Notes: generated from the sequence alone by a model not told the origin. A DNA stretch of 64,000 bases from an uncultured Draconibacterium sp. (GCF_963675585.1 NZ_OY776414.1:289001-353000); one strand, 5' to 3'. Shown: positions 34,475 through 45,046, counted from the first letter of the stretch. Numbers and translations are program-made.

Positions 34475-35206
34475 TTAATCTTCGGAGGCTTCCATGGTTT
34501 TGCTAGAGTCGGCAACCAAACGATTCACTTCGTTTAATTCATCTTTTGTAAAGTGCCGGTATTCTCCTTTTTTGAGTTTGCCCAATTTAATGTTCATAAT
34601 GCGAACGCGTTTTAATCGTGAAACTTCGTAACCGAGATACGAACACATTCGCCTGATCTGGCGGTTTAAACCTTGTGTAAGTACAATGTTAAACGTATAG
34701 TCGTCGATTCTTTCAACCTTGCATTTTTTTGTAATGGTATCAAGTATCGGAACGCCGTTGCTCATTTGCCGGATAAACGCCTGTGTAATTTTCCGGTTAA
34801 CCGAAACAATGTATTCTTTTTCGTGATTGTTTTTCGAACGTAGAATTTTATTTACAATATCGCCGTCGTTGGTCATAAAAATTAATCCTTCGCTTGGTTT
34901 GTCGAGTCGGCCTATTGGGAAAATACGTTCTGGATAATTTATAAAATCAACAATGTTATTTTTAATACTGGTGTCGGTTGTGCAGGTAATACCAACCGGT
35001 TTATGAAATGCCAGGTAAACATTCTCAACCTCTTTGGTAATTATTTTTCCGTCAACTTCTATTTTGTCCTTTGGGCTAACCTGAACACCTAAACCGGCAA
35101 CTACGTCGTTCACTTTTACTTTCCCGGCCTCAATCAGGCGGTCGGCTTCACGGCGCGAACAAAATCCTGTTTCCGAAATCGCTTTATTTAATCGCTTGCT
35201 TTCCAT
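34475..35206 (-). CDS. rluF: 23S rRNA pseudouridine(2604) synthase
   Basis: 243 residues. S4 domain at the N terminus (RLNKAISETGFCSRREADRLIEAGKVKVN), then the RsuA/RluF catalytic domain: GRLDKPSEGLIFMTNDGD with catalytic Asp near residue 102, KEYIVSV, and TQGLNRQIRRMCSYLGYEVSRLKRVRI. The NH...HEKEYIVSV region fits RluF. The acidic tail (SSKTMEASED) is extra. The gene lies 21 bases after the porin gene. Confidence 0.9.
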   Translation of the reverse strand: MESKRLNKAISETGFCSRREADRLIEAGKVKVNDVVAGLGVQVSPKDKIEVDGKIITKEVENVYLAFHKPVGITCTTDTSIKNNIVDFINYPERIFPIGRLDKPSEGLIFMTNDGDIVNKILRSKNNHEKEYIVSVNRKITQAFIRQMSNGVPILDTITKKCKVERIDDYTFNIVLTQGLNRQIRRMCSYLGYEVSRLKRVRIMNIKLGKLKKGEYRHFTKDELNEVNRLVADSSKTMEASED

Positions 35207-35227
35207 TGTGGCGTAAAAGTAGAAAAT

Positions 35228-36664
35228 CTACAGCCACCATTCTGCTTTTACTCCTAAATAATGTCCCCAGCGTTGTTTGCCCACATACTGCAAATAGGGC
35301 GAATACAAACTTTCTGAAGCATTTTTGTTGTAATGCGAAACCGAAAGAATAAAACGGAAATGAGGCCGAACGCCTGTGCTTTTTTCACCGGTTGGAGCAA
35401 AAGTTGGTGCCAGACTGAATTTCTGATAGCGATATACCGGTTCTTCACCGTCGGTGCGTTGCGAGTAATGGAACTCGCTTAAAAGATGAAATTTATCGCT
35501 TACGTATTGTACATCTCTAAAGCCTAAAGTGAGGTCTTGTTTGTAATTGTATATTTCTCTGCCGAGATAAGTTTTGGCCATTCCTTTTGTATCGGCGGCA
35601 CCTTTGCTTTGCGTAAAGATCAGGTAAGCATTAAAATTGTTATTTTCAGTAATATCAAACTTTATTTCATCAACAATCGACAAAGAATAGGCGCCTTCAA
35701 AACTTAATTTATCCAAGTCGGGGGCACCGTATGTTACCCAGGTTTTTGAATGACCACCGTCGCCGCCATTTGCAATCCGGGTGCCATAACGAATTGCAAA
35801 TGTGTTATAAGCACCGGCACCGAGTTTTGGTAAGTTTGTATTTAATTTTAGTCCAAAAACAAAACCATGATCTGCCGGATAATTCAGAATGGTATCAGCG
35901 TCTTGAAGTGGAGTAGGAGTGGGCATATCATACCTTGTATCTCCCATTTTCTGGTATTCGAATAAACCGGTTAGCAAATGGTTGGCCGACAAATTAAGGT
36001 CGTGTTCCACAATAAAAACATTACGTTGGCGCAAAGCCAGGTTTGCAACACCATCGCCAATATTCAAATAGAAATAAGGAGGTACATCGGCTGTTGTATC
36101 GGTTGACGAAACAAAAATAGAGCTAAAACGTGTGTTTTTGTATTCAATCCCGAAGCCTTGTCCCGAATGATCGTCGAAATAAAAATGGTCGGCAATGTGT
36201 ACTTCGCCTCTCCTGTACAATCGGGCACCTATCCAGATATTTAAGTCTTTGCCATTTATATTGCTAGCTTCGGCGTAAATTTCAGGTAATGCAACGGTAA
36301 GTCCACCAAGACTGCTGGTAGATGAGTTTCCGAAAAGTGATAAACTATTTGAATAAACAGCAAATCGGGTTTGAACTTTAATTTTTGTGAGGTCGTTTTC
36401 GTTAAATGGTTTAAACTGAAATGAAGGTACCAATTCCAGGTAGTCCTGTTCTTCGAGACGTCCTCCTATACTTCCCATATTGTTCAGGTTAAGCCGCCTT
36501 CCAATCGAACCTCCATTATCATAATTCCAGTCAACACCTACTCTTCCGTAGGTATCCATATTAAACCCATTTTTATCGTTTTGGTCGATGTAATTGAGTT
36601 GAGCCATGGATGAGAATTGGATGAGGCACAAAATGCCGATAAGTAAGCTTGAGTATGTTTTCAT
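35228..36664 (-). CDS. Maltoporin-like carbohydrate porin
   Basis: 478 residues. Signal peptide KTYSSLLIGILCLIQFSSMAQ, then an 18-strand-type barrel. LamB-like signatures: GARLYRRGEVHIADHFYFDDHSGQGFGIEY, FSLAPTFAPTG, and a C terminus GHYLGVKAEWWL ending in an aromatic residue region typical of outer-membrane proteins. It would admit maltodextrins or other glycans; malQ lies about 18 kb away. The upstream gap holds no clear consensus promoter. Confidence 0.82.
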   Translation of the reverse strand: MKTYSSLLIGILCLIQFSSMAQLNYIDQNDKNGFNMDTYGRVGVDWNYDNGGSIGRRLNLNNMGSIGGRLEEQDYLELVPSFQFKPFNENDLTKIKVQTRFAVYSNSLSLFGNSSTSSLGGLTVALPEIYAEASNINGKDLNIWIGARLYRRGEVHIADHFYFDDHSGQGFGIEYKNTRFSSIFVSSTDTTADVPPYFYLNIGDGVANLALRQRNVFIVEHDLNLSANHLLTGLFEYQKMGDTRYDMPTPTPLQDADTILNYPADHGFVFGLKLNTNLPKLGAGAYNTFAIRYGTRIANGGDGGHSKTWVTYGAPDLDKLSFEGAYSLSIVDEIKFDITENNNFNAYLIFTQSKGAADTKGMAKTYLGREIYNYKQDLTLGFRDVQYVSDKFHLLSEFHYSQRTDGEEPVYRYQKFSLAPTFAPTGEKSTGVRPHFRFILSVSHYNKNASESLYSPYLQYVGKQRWGHYLGVKAEWWL

Positions 36665-36873
36665 GTTTTGGTTTTTGATTATTCGCTAGAGCTATAATTT
36701 ATTTAAGTAAAATAATTTACTAAAATTAATATGTTGATTCGAAAGATTCAAACAAACTTTTGTTTTTTTCATTTCGATTAAAGCCATGTTTGATTGGGTT
36801 CTACAAAGTGTTTAGGTAAAATACCCAAAAATTCAGAGTGGCAAGTAAAAGGGGTATGAAGGATTGAATATCC

Positions 36874-37269
36874 TTATTCTTCCATATTACTTAAATGGAG
36901 TTCAAGTGCTTTTACCGATATCTGAATTTCCCAGATCGACATTGCCAGCGAAGCACAAAGCAAAAGCAGGGCTGCACCAAAAATATAAGCGGCAATTAAT
37001 CCCTGGTTAACAAATATCAAAAACATGGTTATTACACATAAAAACAAACTGCTGACACCCAGAATTTGCATGGTTCTGATAAGATATAATCGTTTTCGAA
37101 GGTTTTCTATTTGCCCCTTTAATACGGTTGTAGGACTTTCGATGTACTGTTTGTGTAAATTACGAACAACACTTGTGTATGCTACAAATCGGTTTGTAAA
37201 AGCCAGTAAAATTAATGAGATGGCGGAGAATAAAAGAGCCGGAGTTGTTAATGTAAATGCTTCGTGCAT
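36874..37269 (-). CDS. DUF2721 family membrane protein
   Basis: 131 residues from the ATG at 37269 (M10 of a longer frame). Three membrane helices (TTPALLFSAISLILLAFTNRF, MQILGVSSLFLCVITMFLIF, LIAAYIFGAALLLLCASLAMSIW) with TNRFVAYTSVVRNLH between them, as in DUF2721. Function unknown. Single gene facing the large nuclease gene. Confidence 0.8.
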   Translation of the reverse strand: MHEAFTLTTPALLFSAISLILLAFTNRFVAYTSVVRNLHKQYIESPTTVLKGQIENLRKRLYLIRTMQILGVSSLFLCVITMFLIFVNQGLIAAYIFGAALLLLCASLAMSIWEIQISVKALELHLSNMEE

Positions 37270-37560
37270 GTTGATTATTTTTATACGAAAGTACATAATT
37301 CTTAAAAAGTAGCAAGCTGCTATATTTTAAATGTAATGCTAAAACAACTTATGGCTTTTTGTGTTTATTGAAGAGGGCATGTTTTATAGAATTGAAATAT
37401 AAAATAGTAAAATAATTGTATAAAACTATGAATTATTTCAGGGATTTTATTTACATAAAGTTAACGAGAGCTTTAAAATTTATTAATACCTTTTATGCCT
37501 GTTTTTATTGAAAGAATGTGTGATTTGTATTCAATTATTAATTCCTAAAATTTACATAAT

Positions 37561-40500
37561 ATGGGTAAATATTTACGCTTATTACCGATTGCCGTATTTT
37601 TCTTTCTGGCAGTCGCGTCTGTTAACGGACAATCAGTTTTTATAAATGAAGTGCACTACGATAACACGGGCACTGATACAGGGGAGGCCATTGAAATTGC
37701 CGCACCGGCAGGTACCGATTTAACCGGATGGAGCGTATTGCTTTATAATGGAAGTAATGGTGCTGTATATGGTACAGAAGTTTTATCGGGTCTTGTTTCT
37801 GATCAGTCGGGGGGATATGGTTTTGTAACCGTAAATTATCCAACAAACGGACTTCAGAACGGCGCTCCCGACGGTATTGCACTGGTAGATGCTTCGAACA
37901 CGGCTATCCAGTTTTTAAGCTACGAAGGGAGTTTTACTGCAGTTGGTGGCCCTGCTGATGGGCAAACCAGTGTTGATATTGGTGTATCTGAACCAGGTGT
38001 ACCGGTAGGTGAATCGTTGCAGTTAACTGGCAATGGAGCCGATTATACCGATTTTACATGGCAGGTTTCAACAGCAAATACTTTCGGAGCTGTAAATGTG
38101 GGTCAAACATTTACGGGGGGCAGTATTCCCATAAAAATTAATGAAATAAGAATTGACCAGACGAGCACAGATAATGACGAATATTTCGAATTATTGGGAG
38201 CCGCCGGTCAGGATTTAAGCGGGTTAACCTATCTTGTTATTGGTGATGGCACCGGAGGAAGTGGTGTTATTGAAGCCGTGGTCGATCTTTCAGGAACTCA
38301 AATTGCAGCGAATGGCTTATTCCTTGCCGGAGAGGCAACTATGACAATCGCAACTCCTGATTTTTTAACCGATTTGAATTTTGAAAACAGTGACAATGTA
38401 ACGCATTTGCTGGTTTCCGGTTTTAGCGGGTCAAATGGATTAGATCTCGACACTGACGATGATGGAGTACTTGACATTATTCCTTGGGATGAAATTGTTG
38501 ATGATGTTGCATTTATTGAAACAGTAGGTAGTGGAGATCTTGTTTATAGTTCATTTCAGGTGGGGCCTGATGGAGCTTTCGTTCCCGGACATATCTACCG
38601 GGATTGTGATGGCGTTTGGCAAATGGGAACATTTGAAATTACACTCGATACTCCCGGGGCCACTAATTGTGATGATACACCTGCGGCAACCATGGTAATC
38701 AACGAGCTCGATGCAGATACTGAAGGTACCGATGCATTGGAGTTTGTTGAATTGTACGATGGTGGAGTTGGAAATACTCCTTTGGATGGTTATGTGTTGG
38801 TGTTTTTTAATGGTTCAAGCGATTTAAGCTATTCTGCTTACGATTTGGATGGTTACGCTACCGATGCCAATGGTTATTTTGTAATTGGAAATGCAGCTGT
38901 ACCTGGTGTAGGGTTAACTTTTGCCAACAACAGCCTCCAAAATGGTGCCGATGCTGTAGCTTTATACAAGGGAGATGCTTCAGAATTTCCTGCAAACACA
39001 GTTCTAACAACCGATAATTTGGAAGATGCAATAATATATGATACAAACGATGCGGATGACAGTGGTTTGTTAACGCTTTTAAATGCCGATGAACCTCAGT
39101 TGAATGAAGATGAAAATGGAGATAAAGATTTCCATTCACTACAACGTTATCCCAATGGATCAGGCGGTAGCAGAAATACTTCATCGTACGTAGCAGCATT
39201 ACCTACGCCCGGAGCCGCTAACAGCAACTTAACAGCGCCTGTAACACTTGTGATTAACGAAGTAGATGCAGACACTGAAGGTACTGATGTACTCGAGTTT
39301 GTTGAGTTATTCGACGGAGGTGTTGGAAATACCTCATTAAGTGGTTTTGTGCTGGTATTTTACAATGGATCGGACGATGCAAGTTATGCAGCCTACGATT
39401 TGGATGGTTACGCCACCGATGCCAATGGTTATTTTGTGATTGGCAACAGTGCAGTTGCCGGAGTTGGTCTGACTTTCCCGAATAATGGTTTGCAAAATGG
39501 TGCCGATGCTGTGGCGCTTTACACAGGTGATGCCACCGACTTTGTAAATGATACGCCGGTTACAACAGAAAATTTAATAGACGCATTTGTATACGATACC
39601 AATGATTCTGATGATACCGGTTTATTGGTTTTGCTGAATGCTGGTGAGGCTCAGGTAAATGAAGCGGGTGAAGGCAACGGAGCTGCCTATTCTTCTCAAA
39701 GAATACCCAATGGTTCGGGAGGTGCACGAAATACATCAACTTATGCTCAGGCGGTACCAACGCCCGGAGCCGAGAATGGTGCAGTTGTACCGCCAGCTGA
39801 GCCGCTTACAATTCAACAGGCCCGCGATGCAGCTGAAGGTACAACTATTACAATTACTGGTGTTTTAACGGTTTCTGATCAGTTTTTAGGTTCGGCATTT
39901 ATGCAGGATTCAACTGCCGGAATTGCTGTTTTCGATGCACAGGTGCATGGTGCGGGTATTTTTAACATTGGCGACTCAATTAAAATAACCGGTTCAAGGT
40001 CTGTTTTTAATGACATGGTTCAAATTTCAGGTGTTACAGCCGTTGAATTTCTGGGACATGCAACAAATCCGGTTCAGGCAAAAACTGTAACACTGGCCGA
40101 GTTGTCTGCTTATCCTGGTCAGTTGGTAAAAGTGGAAGGAGCTGGTTTCCCCGAGCCGGGAGGTTTGCTGTTTGGAAATACCAACTTTGAATTAAGCGAT
40201 GCATCGGGAAGTGGAGAAATGCGTTTGGATGCCGATGTGCAAGAATTAGTTGGTTTGGCTCAACCTGAAAGTTGTGAAGTAACCGGAGTAGTTGGCCGAT
40301 TCACCGATATTTACCAGTTAATGCCGCGTATTAAAGCAGACTTGCCATGTGCTACCGAATACAGTTCCGAAGATGGTTTGGGTATTTCAAAAGATGAAAC
40401 ACTAGACATTGTTGCCTGGAACATTGAGTGGTTTGGTGATGAAGGTAATTCTCCTGCAGGTACCAATGCCGATCTGATTCAAAAAGACAGTGTAAAAGCC

Positions 40501-42162
40501 GTAATTATGGCGTTAAATGCCGATATAATTGGTGTTGAAGAGATTTCTGACGATCTAACTTTTGCGCAAATGATTTCTGAAATACCGGGTTATGCATTTG
40601 TTTTATCAGAAGCAACTTCATATCCGAATGATACAGGTGTAAAACAAAAAGTTGGATTTATTTACAATACGGCAACTGTTTCACCGGTATCAACAAAAGT
40701 ATTGTTGGCTGCGGCTCATCCGTACTATAATGGTGGCGACGAATCAATGCTTGCCGACTATCCCGATGCCGATAAAACACGCTTTTTTGCCAGCGGGCGA
40801 TTGCCATTTATGCTTACTGCCGATGTAACGATTAGTGGCATTACTGAACAGATTTCAGTAATTGATCTTCATGCGCGTGCCAACACAGGCGATTATCAAT
40901 CGAAATACGACATGCGCCGTTACGATGTTGAAGCCTTAAAAGATACCCTGGATACGTATTATGCCGATGCAAAAATTGTAATGGTGGGCGACTACAACGA
41001 TGATATTGACGAGACAGTTGCAGAAGTAAACACTACTGAATCGTCGTTTAAAGCGTATGTTGACGATGCAGCCTATTTGTTCCCAACAATGGAATTAAGT
41101 GAAGCAAATTACCGTTCGTATGTGTTTTATCCGAATATGATTGACCATATTATGATTTCGGATGAATTAAGCGCCAATTATATCTCTGGTTCAGCTCGAG
41201 TTCATTACGAATTTTATGACAGTGATTATACCTACACAACTTCTGACCATTTCCCGGTTTCGGCACGCCTGCAAATTCAAACGCTCCAATTGGTTTCTAT
41301 TTCAGCAACAGATGTTGATTGCAACGGTGGATCAAACGGTTCTGCAGTTGTGGAGGTTGACGGAGGTATTCAGCCATACGAATATTTATGGAGTAACGGA
41401 GAGACTAATTCAACGCTTGAAAATTTGGCGGCAGGTACCTATTCGGTTGTTGTTAAGGATTATCTTGGGGCTGAAGTTACAGCTTCGGTATCACTTACAG
41501 AACCAGATCCTGTTGAATTTTCAATTTCAGGTTATACCCTTGTTTATCCGGCTTATCCCGATTCGTCGTGTACAACTTTATTTGTTGAGAATGTAACAGG
41601 TGGAACCGGAAGTTATTCAATTGAATGGAGTACCGGTGAAACCACTGAATCAATTGAAGTTTGTCCAGGCGAAGAAACCACTTACGAAGCGTCGGTAACC
41701 GATGAGAATGGTTGCACCGATACAATGGCCGTAACGGTTTTCACCACTGATGTTGATTGTAGTAACAATTCATTCGGAGCTCCAAAGATTCAGATATGTT
41801 ACAAAGGACATACGCAGTGTGTCTCAATTAATGCTGTTGATGAGCATTTGAAAAATGGTGCCACACTGGGGACTTGTTCGGTAGAAGAAGAAACAGTGTC
41901 GGTAGAATTAGAGGACGTATTGGTTTATCCAAATCCGTTTAAAAACAATTTTACAGTTGGTTTTACCAGCGAAAGTAAAGTTGATGCGCAACTTGTAGTT
42001 ACAACAAGCGAAGGTACCTTGGTGTATTCCGAAGATATTTCCATTCACAAAGGATACAATAATGTGAATGTAAAAGTGAAAGATCTGGCAACCGGCACTT
42101 ACTTTGTTTCAATAGTTGGAGCTGGAGTTACAACCGTATCGGAAACGATCATTAAACAGTAA
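37561..42162 (+). CDS. Large T9SS-exported multidomain nuclease with lamin-tail domains
   Basis: 1533 residues. Signal peptide (KYLRLLPIAVFFFLAVASVNGQ). Four lamin-tail-type beta domains (about 24-190, 195-370, 378-560, 563-745), the last two near-identical. Next an OB-like domain (about 755-935, ITGVLTVSDQFLGSAFMQDSTAG) and an endonuclease/exonuclease/phosphatase domain from LDIVAWNIEWFG (948), with ADIIGVEEI, IDLHARA, MVGDYNDD and SDHFPVSARL (about 1228). A SprB repeat (from 1251), an Ig-like stretch and a T9SS domain from VLVYPNPFKNNF (about 1453) follow. It resembles extracellular DNases; metal and catalytic Asp/His residues are present. A role in extracellular-DNA use is inference. Confidence 0.88.
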   Translation: MGKYLRLLPIAVFFFLAVASVNGQSVFINEVHYDNTGTDTGEAIEIAAPAGTDLTGWSVLLYNGSNGAVYGTEVLSGLVSDQSGGYGFVTVNYPTNGLQNGAPDGIALVDASNTAIQFLSYEGSFTAVGGPADGQTSVDIGVSEPGVPVGESLQLTGNGADYTDFTWQVSTANTFGAVNVGQTFTGGSIPIKINEIRIDQTSTDNDEYFELLGAAGQDLSGLTYLVIGDGTGGSGVIEAVVDLSGTQIAANGLFLAGEATMTIATPDFLTDLNFENSDNVTHLLVSGFSGSNGLDLDTDDDGVLDIIPWDEIVDDVAFIETVGSGDLVYSSFQVGPDGAFVPGHIYRDCDGVWQMGTFEITLDTPGATNCDDTPAATMVINELDADTEGTDALEFVELYDGGVGNTPLDGYVLVFFNGSSDLSYSAYDLDGYATDANGYFVIGNAAVPGVGLTFANNSLQNGADAVALYKGDASEFPANTVLTTDNLEDAIIYDTNDADDSGLLTLLNADEPQLNEDENGDKDFHSLQRYPNGSGGSRNTSSYVAALPTPGAANSNLTAPVTLVINEVDADTEGTDVLEFVELFDGGVGNTSLSGFVLVFYNGSDDASYAAYDLDGYATDANGYFVIGNSAVAGVGLTFPNNGLQNGADAVALYTGDATDFVNDTPVTTENLIDAFVYDTNDSDDTGLLVLLNAGEAQVNEAGEGNGAAYSSQRIPNGSGGARNTSTYAQAVPTPGAENGAVVPPAEPLTIQQARDAAEGTTITITGVLTVSDQFLGSAFMQDSTAGIAVFDAQVHGAGIFNIGDSIKITGSRSVFNDMVQISGVTAVEFLGHATNPVQAKTVTLAELSAYPGQLVKVEGAGFPEPGGLLFGNTNFELSDASGSGEMRLDADVQELVGLAQPESCEVTGVVGRFTDIYQLMPRIKADLPCATEYSSEDGLGISKDETLDIVAWNIEWFGDEGNSPAGTNADLIQKDSVKAVIMALNADIIGVEEISDDLTFAQMISEIPGYAFVLSEATSYPNDTGVKQKVGFIYNTATVSPVSTKVLLAAAHPYYNGGDESMLADYPDADKTRFFASGRLPFMLTADVTISGITEQISVIDLHARANTGDYQSKYDMRRYDVEALKDTLDTYYADAKIVMVGDYNDDIDETVAEVNTTESSFKAYVDDAAYLFPTMELSEANYRSYVFYPNMIDHIMISDELSANYISGSARVHYEFYDSDYTYTTSDHFPVSARLQIQTLQLVSISATDVDCNGGSNGSAVVEVDGGIQPYEYLWSNGETNSTLENLAAGTYSVVVKDYLGAEVTASVSLTEPDPVEFSISGYTLVYPAYPDSSCTTLFVENVTGGTGSYSIEWSTGETTESIEVCPGEETTYEASVTDENGCTDTMAVTVFTTDVDCSNNSFGAPKIQICYKGHTQCVSINAVDEHLKNGATLGTCSVEEETVSVELEDVLVYPNPFKNNFTVGFTSESKVDAQLVVTTSEGTLVYSEDISIHKGYNNVNVKVKDLATGTYFVSIVGAGVTTVSETIIKQ
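38692..39790 (+). repeat. Tandem 555-bp internal duplication in the nuclease gene
   Basis: The third and fourth lamin-tail domains repeat with a 555-base (185-codon) period: INELDADTEGTDALEFVEL at 38695 and INEVDADTEGTDVLEFVEL at 39250, with matching DLDGYATDANGYFVIGN blocks. The protein-level identity is high, so this looks like a recent in-frame duplication. Confidence 0.85.
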
Positions 42163-42178
42163 CAAGAAGATCATATAA

Positions 42179-42216
42179 AAAAATCCGGTGCTTGTTTTAA
42201 GTACCGGATTTTTTAT
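42179..42216. terminator. Bidirectional terminator
   Basis: AATCCGGTGCTT (from 42182) pairs with AAGTACCGGATT around GTTT, flanked by As on the left and Ts on the right. It serves the nuclease gene and the convergent fRMsr gene. Confidence 0.88.
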
Positions 42217-42681
42217 TTATTCTATCCAAATCAGCTCCAGAATTTTCTCAAGCCATCTGGCATCAACTTCCGTAAAGGCAGCTTTTTGTGAGCTGTCGAC
42301 ATCTAAAACGCCAATAATTTCGCCACTTTTATTTTTTAAAGGAACAACAATTTCTGAGTTTGATCGTCCGTCGCAGGCAATATGATCCGGGAAAGTATGT
42401 ACATCCTCAACAACAACAGTTTCCTGCCTGTTAAATGCAGCCCAGCAAACACCCTTGTTTTTGGCCAGTATCTGGCAGGCAACCGGCCCCTGATAGGAGT
42501 TTACCGTCATTTCACCATCTTCGATAAGATAGTAACCGGTCCAGAAAAAGTAGTCCATTTTATGATGAAGAACGGCAACGATTGTAGCCATTCGGGCCTG
42601 GGCGTTGTTACTCTTAACAACCAAATCGCTCAACTGCTTGTAAATCCTGCCGTAACGTCCTTCTTTTTTGTGATCTTCCAT
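42217..42681 (-). CDS. msrC: Free methionine-(R)-sulfoxide reductase (GAF domain)
   Basis: 154 residues from the ATG at 42681 (an upstream in-frame ATG adds five). GAF fold of the fRMsr type with three cysteines: GPVACQILAKNKGVCWAAF and FPDHIACDGRSNSEIVVPL. It reduces free Met-R-sulfoxide in the cytosol using thioredoxin. Together with exported MsrA it suggests active methionine-oxide repair. Convergent with the nuclease gene. Confidence 0.92.
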   Translation of the reverse strand: MEDHKKEGRYGRIYKQLSDLVVKSNNAQARMATIVAVLHHKMDYFFWTGYYLIEDGEMTVNSYQGPVACQILAKNKGVCWAAFNRQETVVVEDVHTFPDHIACDGRSNSEIVVPLKNKSGEIIGVLDVDSSQKAAFTEVDARWLEKILELIWIE

Positions 42682-42753
42682 TGTAATTCTGTTCAATATT
42701 CAACTGCGAATAAACAAAAAATCATTAGTTTAGTTGAATAAATTTCAAAAATT

Positions 42754-43110
42754 ATGGAACGAATTGTAGACGACCCGCAAGAAAAACAATGGGGAATGTT
42801 CACACATTTAGCTGCTTTGGCAACATTTGTTCTTCCGGTTGCAGGTAATATTATTGGGCCACTTATTATTTATTTAATCAAAAAAGACGAGTACGAATTT
42901 GTGAACGACCAGGGGAAAGAAGTGCTGAATTTTCAGATTTCATGGTCGATTATTTTTGCAATTTCGATTGTGCTGATTTTTGTCGGAATTGGTGTAATAA
43001 TGTTGGTTGGATTTGGAATTGCCTGGCTGGTTTTGGTAATTGTAGGTTCGGTGGCAGCAAGCAACGGACAATATTACCGATATCCGTTAACCTATAATTT
43101 TTTTCAGTAG
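42754..43110 (+). CDS. DUF4870 membrane protein
   Basis: 118 residues, three or four membrane helices, with the DUF4870 signature QWGMFTHLAALATFVLPVAGNIIGPLIIYLIKKDEYEFVNDQGKEVLNFQ. Function unknown; some members affect envelope stress. Its stop is one base before the WbuC gene, so the two are co-transcribed. Confidence 0.88.
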   Translation: MERIVDDPQEKQWGMFTHLAALATFVLPVAGNIIGPLIIYLIKKDEYEFVNDQGKEVLNFQISWSIIFAISIVLIFVGIGVIMLVGFGIAWLVLVIVGSVAASNGQYYRYPLTYNFFQ

Positions 43111-43111
43111 A

Positions 43112-43594
43112 ATGCCGGAATTTATTACTGCCAAAGTGCTGAATGCTTTGTGTAACGAAGCCAAAGAGTCGGCGCGTTTACGAAAAAACCACAATTACCA
43201 CAACTCGTTTAACGATCCGATAAACCGGATGCTTAATGCCATTGAACCCGATTCGTATGTGCAGCCTCACAAACACGAAAATCCGGACAAACGAGAAGTG
43301 TTTTTACTTTTAAAAGGCAAACTGGCAGTGGTATTTTTCGATAACGAAGGACAAATTACAGAGCACGTTGTTTTGGATAAAGAAGAAAACTTTGGAGTGG
43401 AAATTCCACCTTCGGTTTGGCACACCATAATTGCACTGGAGCCCGAAACAGTGGTTTACGAAATAAAAGACGGACCATATTCTCCGGCAGACGACAAAAA
43501 TTTTGCAGCCTGGGCACCAAAAGAAGGCGACAAAAATTGTTCTGATTATCTGGTTTCACTTATTCATGAACTTCGTTTGTTACCTTCATCCTAA
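43112..43594 (+). CDS. WbuC-family cupin protein
   Basis: 160 residues. Cupin metal site in YVQPHKHENPDKREVFLLLKGKLAVVFFD (two His and Glu) and PPSVWHTIIAL. WbuC proteins are linked to cell-surface polysaccharide loci, but their reaction is not known to me. The C-terminal part, AAWAPKEGDKNCSDYLVSLI, is family-like. It starts 1 base after DUF4870. Confidence 0.85.
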   Translation: MPEFITAKVLNALCNEAKESARLRKNHNYHNSFNDPINRMLNAIEPDSYVQPHKHENPDKREVFLLLKGKLAVVFFDNEGQITEHVVLDKEENFGVEIPPSVWHTIIALEPETVVYEIKDGPYSPADDKNFAAWAPKEGDKNCSDYLVSLIHELRLLPSS

Positions 43595-43653
43595 AATACG
43601 AATGCCTTTTCGGTTTACTGCCTGTTCAACCTTCAATTCTAATTATAAATTTA

Positions 43654-43661
43654 TACTTTTG
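43654..43661 (+). promoter_or_regulatory. hisS promoter -7 element
   Basis: TACTTTTG fits TAnnTTTG, 24 bases before the hisS ATG. The -33 element is not clear. Confidence 0.5.
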
Positions 43662-43684
43662 CAGCCTGATAAAATTTTTTGACA

Positions 43685-45046
43685 ATGGCACAAAAACCTT
43701 CGATACCAAAAGGTACCCGCGATTTTTCACCTGCCGAGATGGTGAGAAGAAATTATATTTTCAACACAATTAAAGATGTTTTTCGTTTGTACGGATTTCA
43801 ACCGATTGAAACACCTGCAATGGAAAACCTTTCTACTTTAATGGGAAAATATGGCGAAGAAGGAGATAAGTTGTTGTTTAAAATTCTGAATTCCGGCGAC
43901 TTTATTTCAAAGGTTCCGCAGGATTTGCTCGACGAAAAAAACTCGAACAAACTCACTACAAAACTTTCGGAAAAAGGTTTGCGTTACGATTTAACGGTAC
44001 CATTTGCACGTTACGTTGTACAACATCAGAATGAAATTGCTTTCCCTTTTAAACGCTACCAGATTCAGCCGGTTTGGCGCGCCGACCGTCCGCAAAAAGG
44101 GCGTTATCGCGAGTTTTATCAGTGCGACGTTGATGTAATTGGAAGCAACAGTTTGTTAAACGAGGTGGAGCTGGTTCAAATTATCGATGATGTATTTAAA
44201 CGTTTGCAAATAAATACCGTTGTTAAAATTAACAACCGAAAAATTCTGGCTGGTATCGCCGAGGCCATTGGCGAAGCCGAACGAATTATCGACATTACGG
44301 TTGCCATCGACAAATTGGACAAAATTGGTTTGGAAAAGGTGAACGACGAAATGTTGGCCAAAGGTATTTCTGCAGAGGCGGTTGATAAATTGCAACCTAT
44401 TTTACAGTTGGAGGGAACGACACAGGAAAAACTCGACCAGATTGAAAAAGTGATTGGTGAAACCGGGGTAGGAGCAAAAGGAATTGCTGAAATGCGTAGC
44501 ATGTTTGCTTATCTGGAAAATATTGATTTACAAACCGAAGTAGAATTGGATTTAACATTGGCGCGCGGCTTAAATTATTATACCGGGGCCATTTTTGAAG
44601 TGAAGTCGAAAGATGTTCAGATTGGTAGTATTTGCGGTGGTGGTCGCTACGACGATCTTACCGGAATTTTCGGAATGCCCGATGTTTCAGGCGTTGGTGT
44701 ATCGTTTGGAGCCGAGCGTATTTACGATGTTTTGGTAGCACAGGATGCGTTCCCGGCAGAGTCGCTCGAAACCACAAAAGTGTTGTTTGTTAACTTTGGC
44801 GAAAAGGAAGAAGCCTACTGTTTGCCTGTTTTGGCTCAATTGCGAAAAGCAGGAATCAATGCCGAAATATTTCCTGAAAGTGCCAAAATGAAAAAGCAGA
44901 TGACTTACGCCAACCGCAAACAAATTGCCTTTGTTGTGCTGGCCGGCGACAATGAGATTGAAACCAAGAAATTTACTTTAAAGAATATGGAAACAGGAGA
45001 GCAACAGTTGGTCAGCGCCGAAGAACTGATAAAAATCCTGTCTTAG
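43685..45046 (+). CDS. hisS: Histidine--tRNA ligase
   Basis: 453 residues from the ATG at 43685; a TTG at 43679 is in frame but less likely. Class II synthetase: PKGTRDFSP at the N terminus, motif 2 [35 protein letters not shown]-like region ([11 protein letters not shown]), histidine A motif [14 protein letters not shown], and motif 3 GGGRYDDL with [10 protein letters not shown]-terminal anticodon domain is present. It charges tRNA-His. Confidence 0.96.
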   Translation: MAQKPSIPKGTRDFSPAEMVRRNYIFNTIKDVFRLYGFQPIETPAMENLSTLMGKYGEEGDKLLFKILNSGDFISKVPQDLLDEKNSNKLTTKLSEKGLRYDLTVPFARYVVQHQNEIAFPFKRYQIQPVWRADRPQKGRYREFYQCDVDVIGSNSLLNEVELVQIIDDVFKRLQINTVVKINNRKILAGIAEAIGEAERIIDITVAIDKLDKIGLEKVNDEMLAKGISAEAVDKLQPILQLEGTTQEKLDQIEKVIGETGVGAKGIAEMRSMFAYLENIDLQTEVELDLTLARGLNYYTGAIFEVKSKDVQIGSICGGGRYDDLTGIFGMPDVSGVGVSFGAERIYDVLVAQDAFPAESLETTKVLFVNFGEKEEAYCLPVLAQLRKAGINAEIFPESAKMKKQMTYANRKQIAFVVLAGDNEIETKKFTLKNMETGEQQLVSAEELIKILS

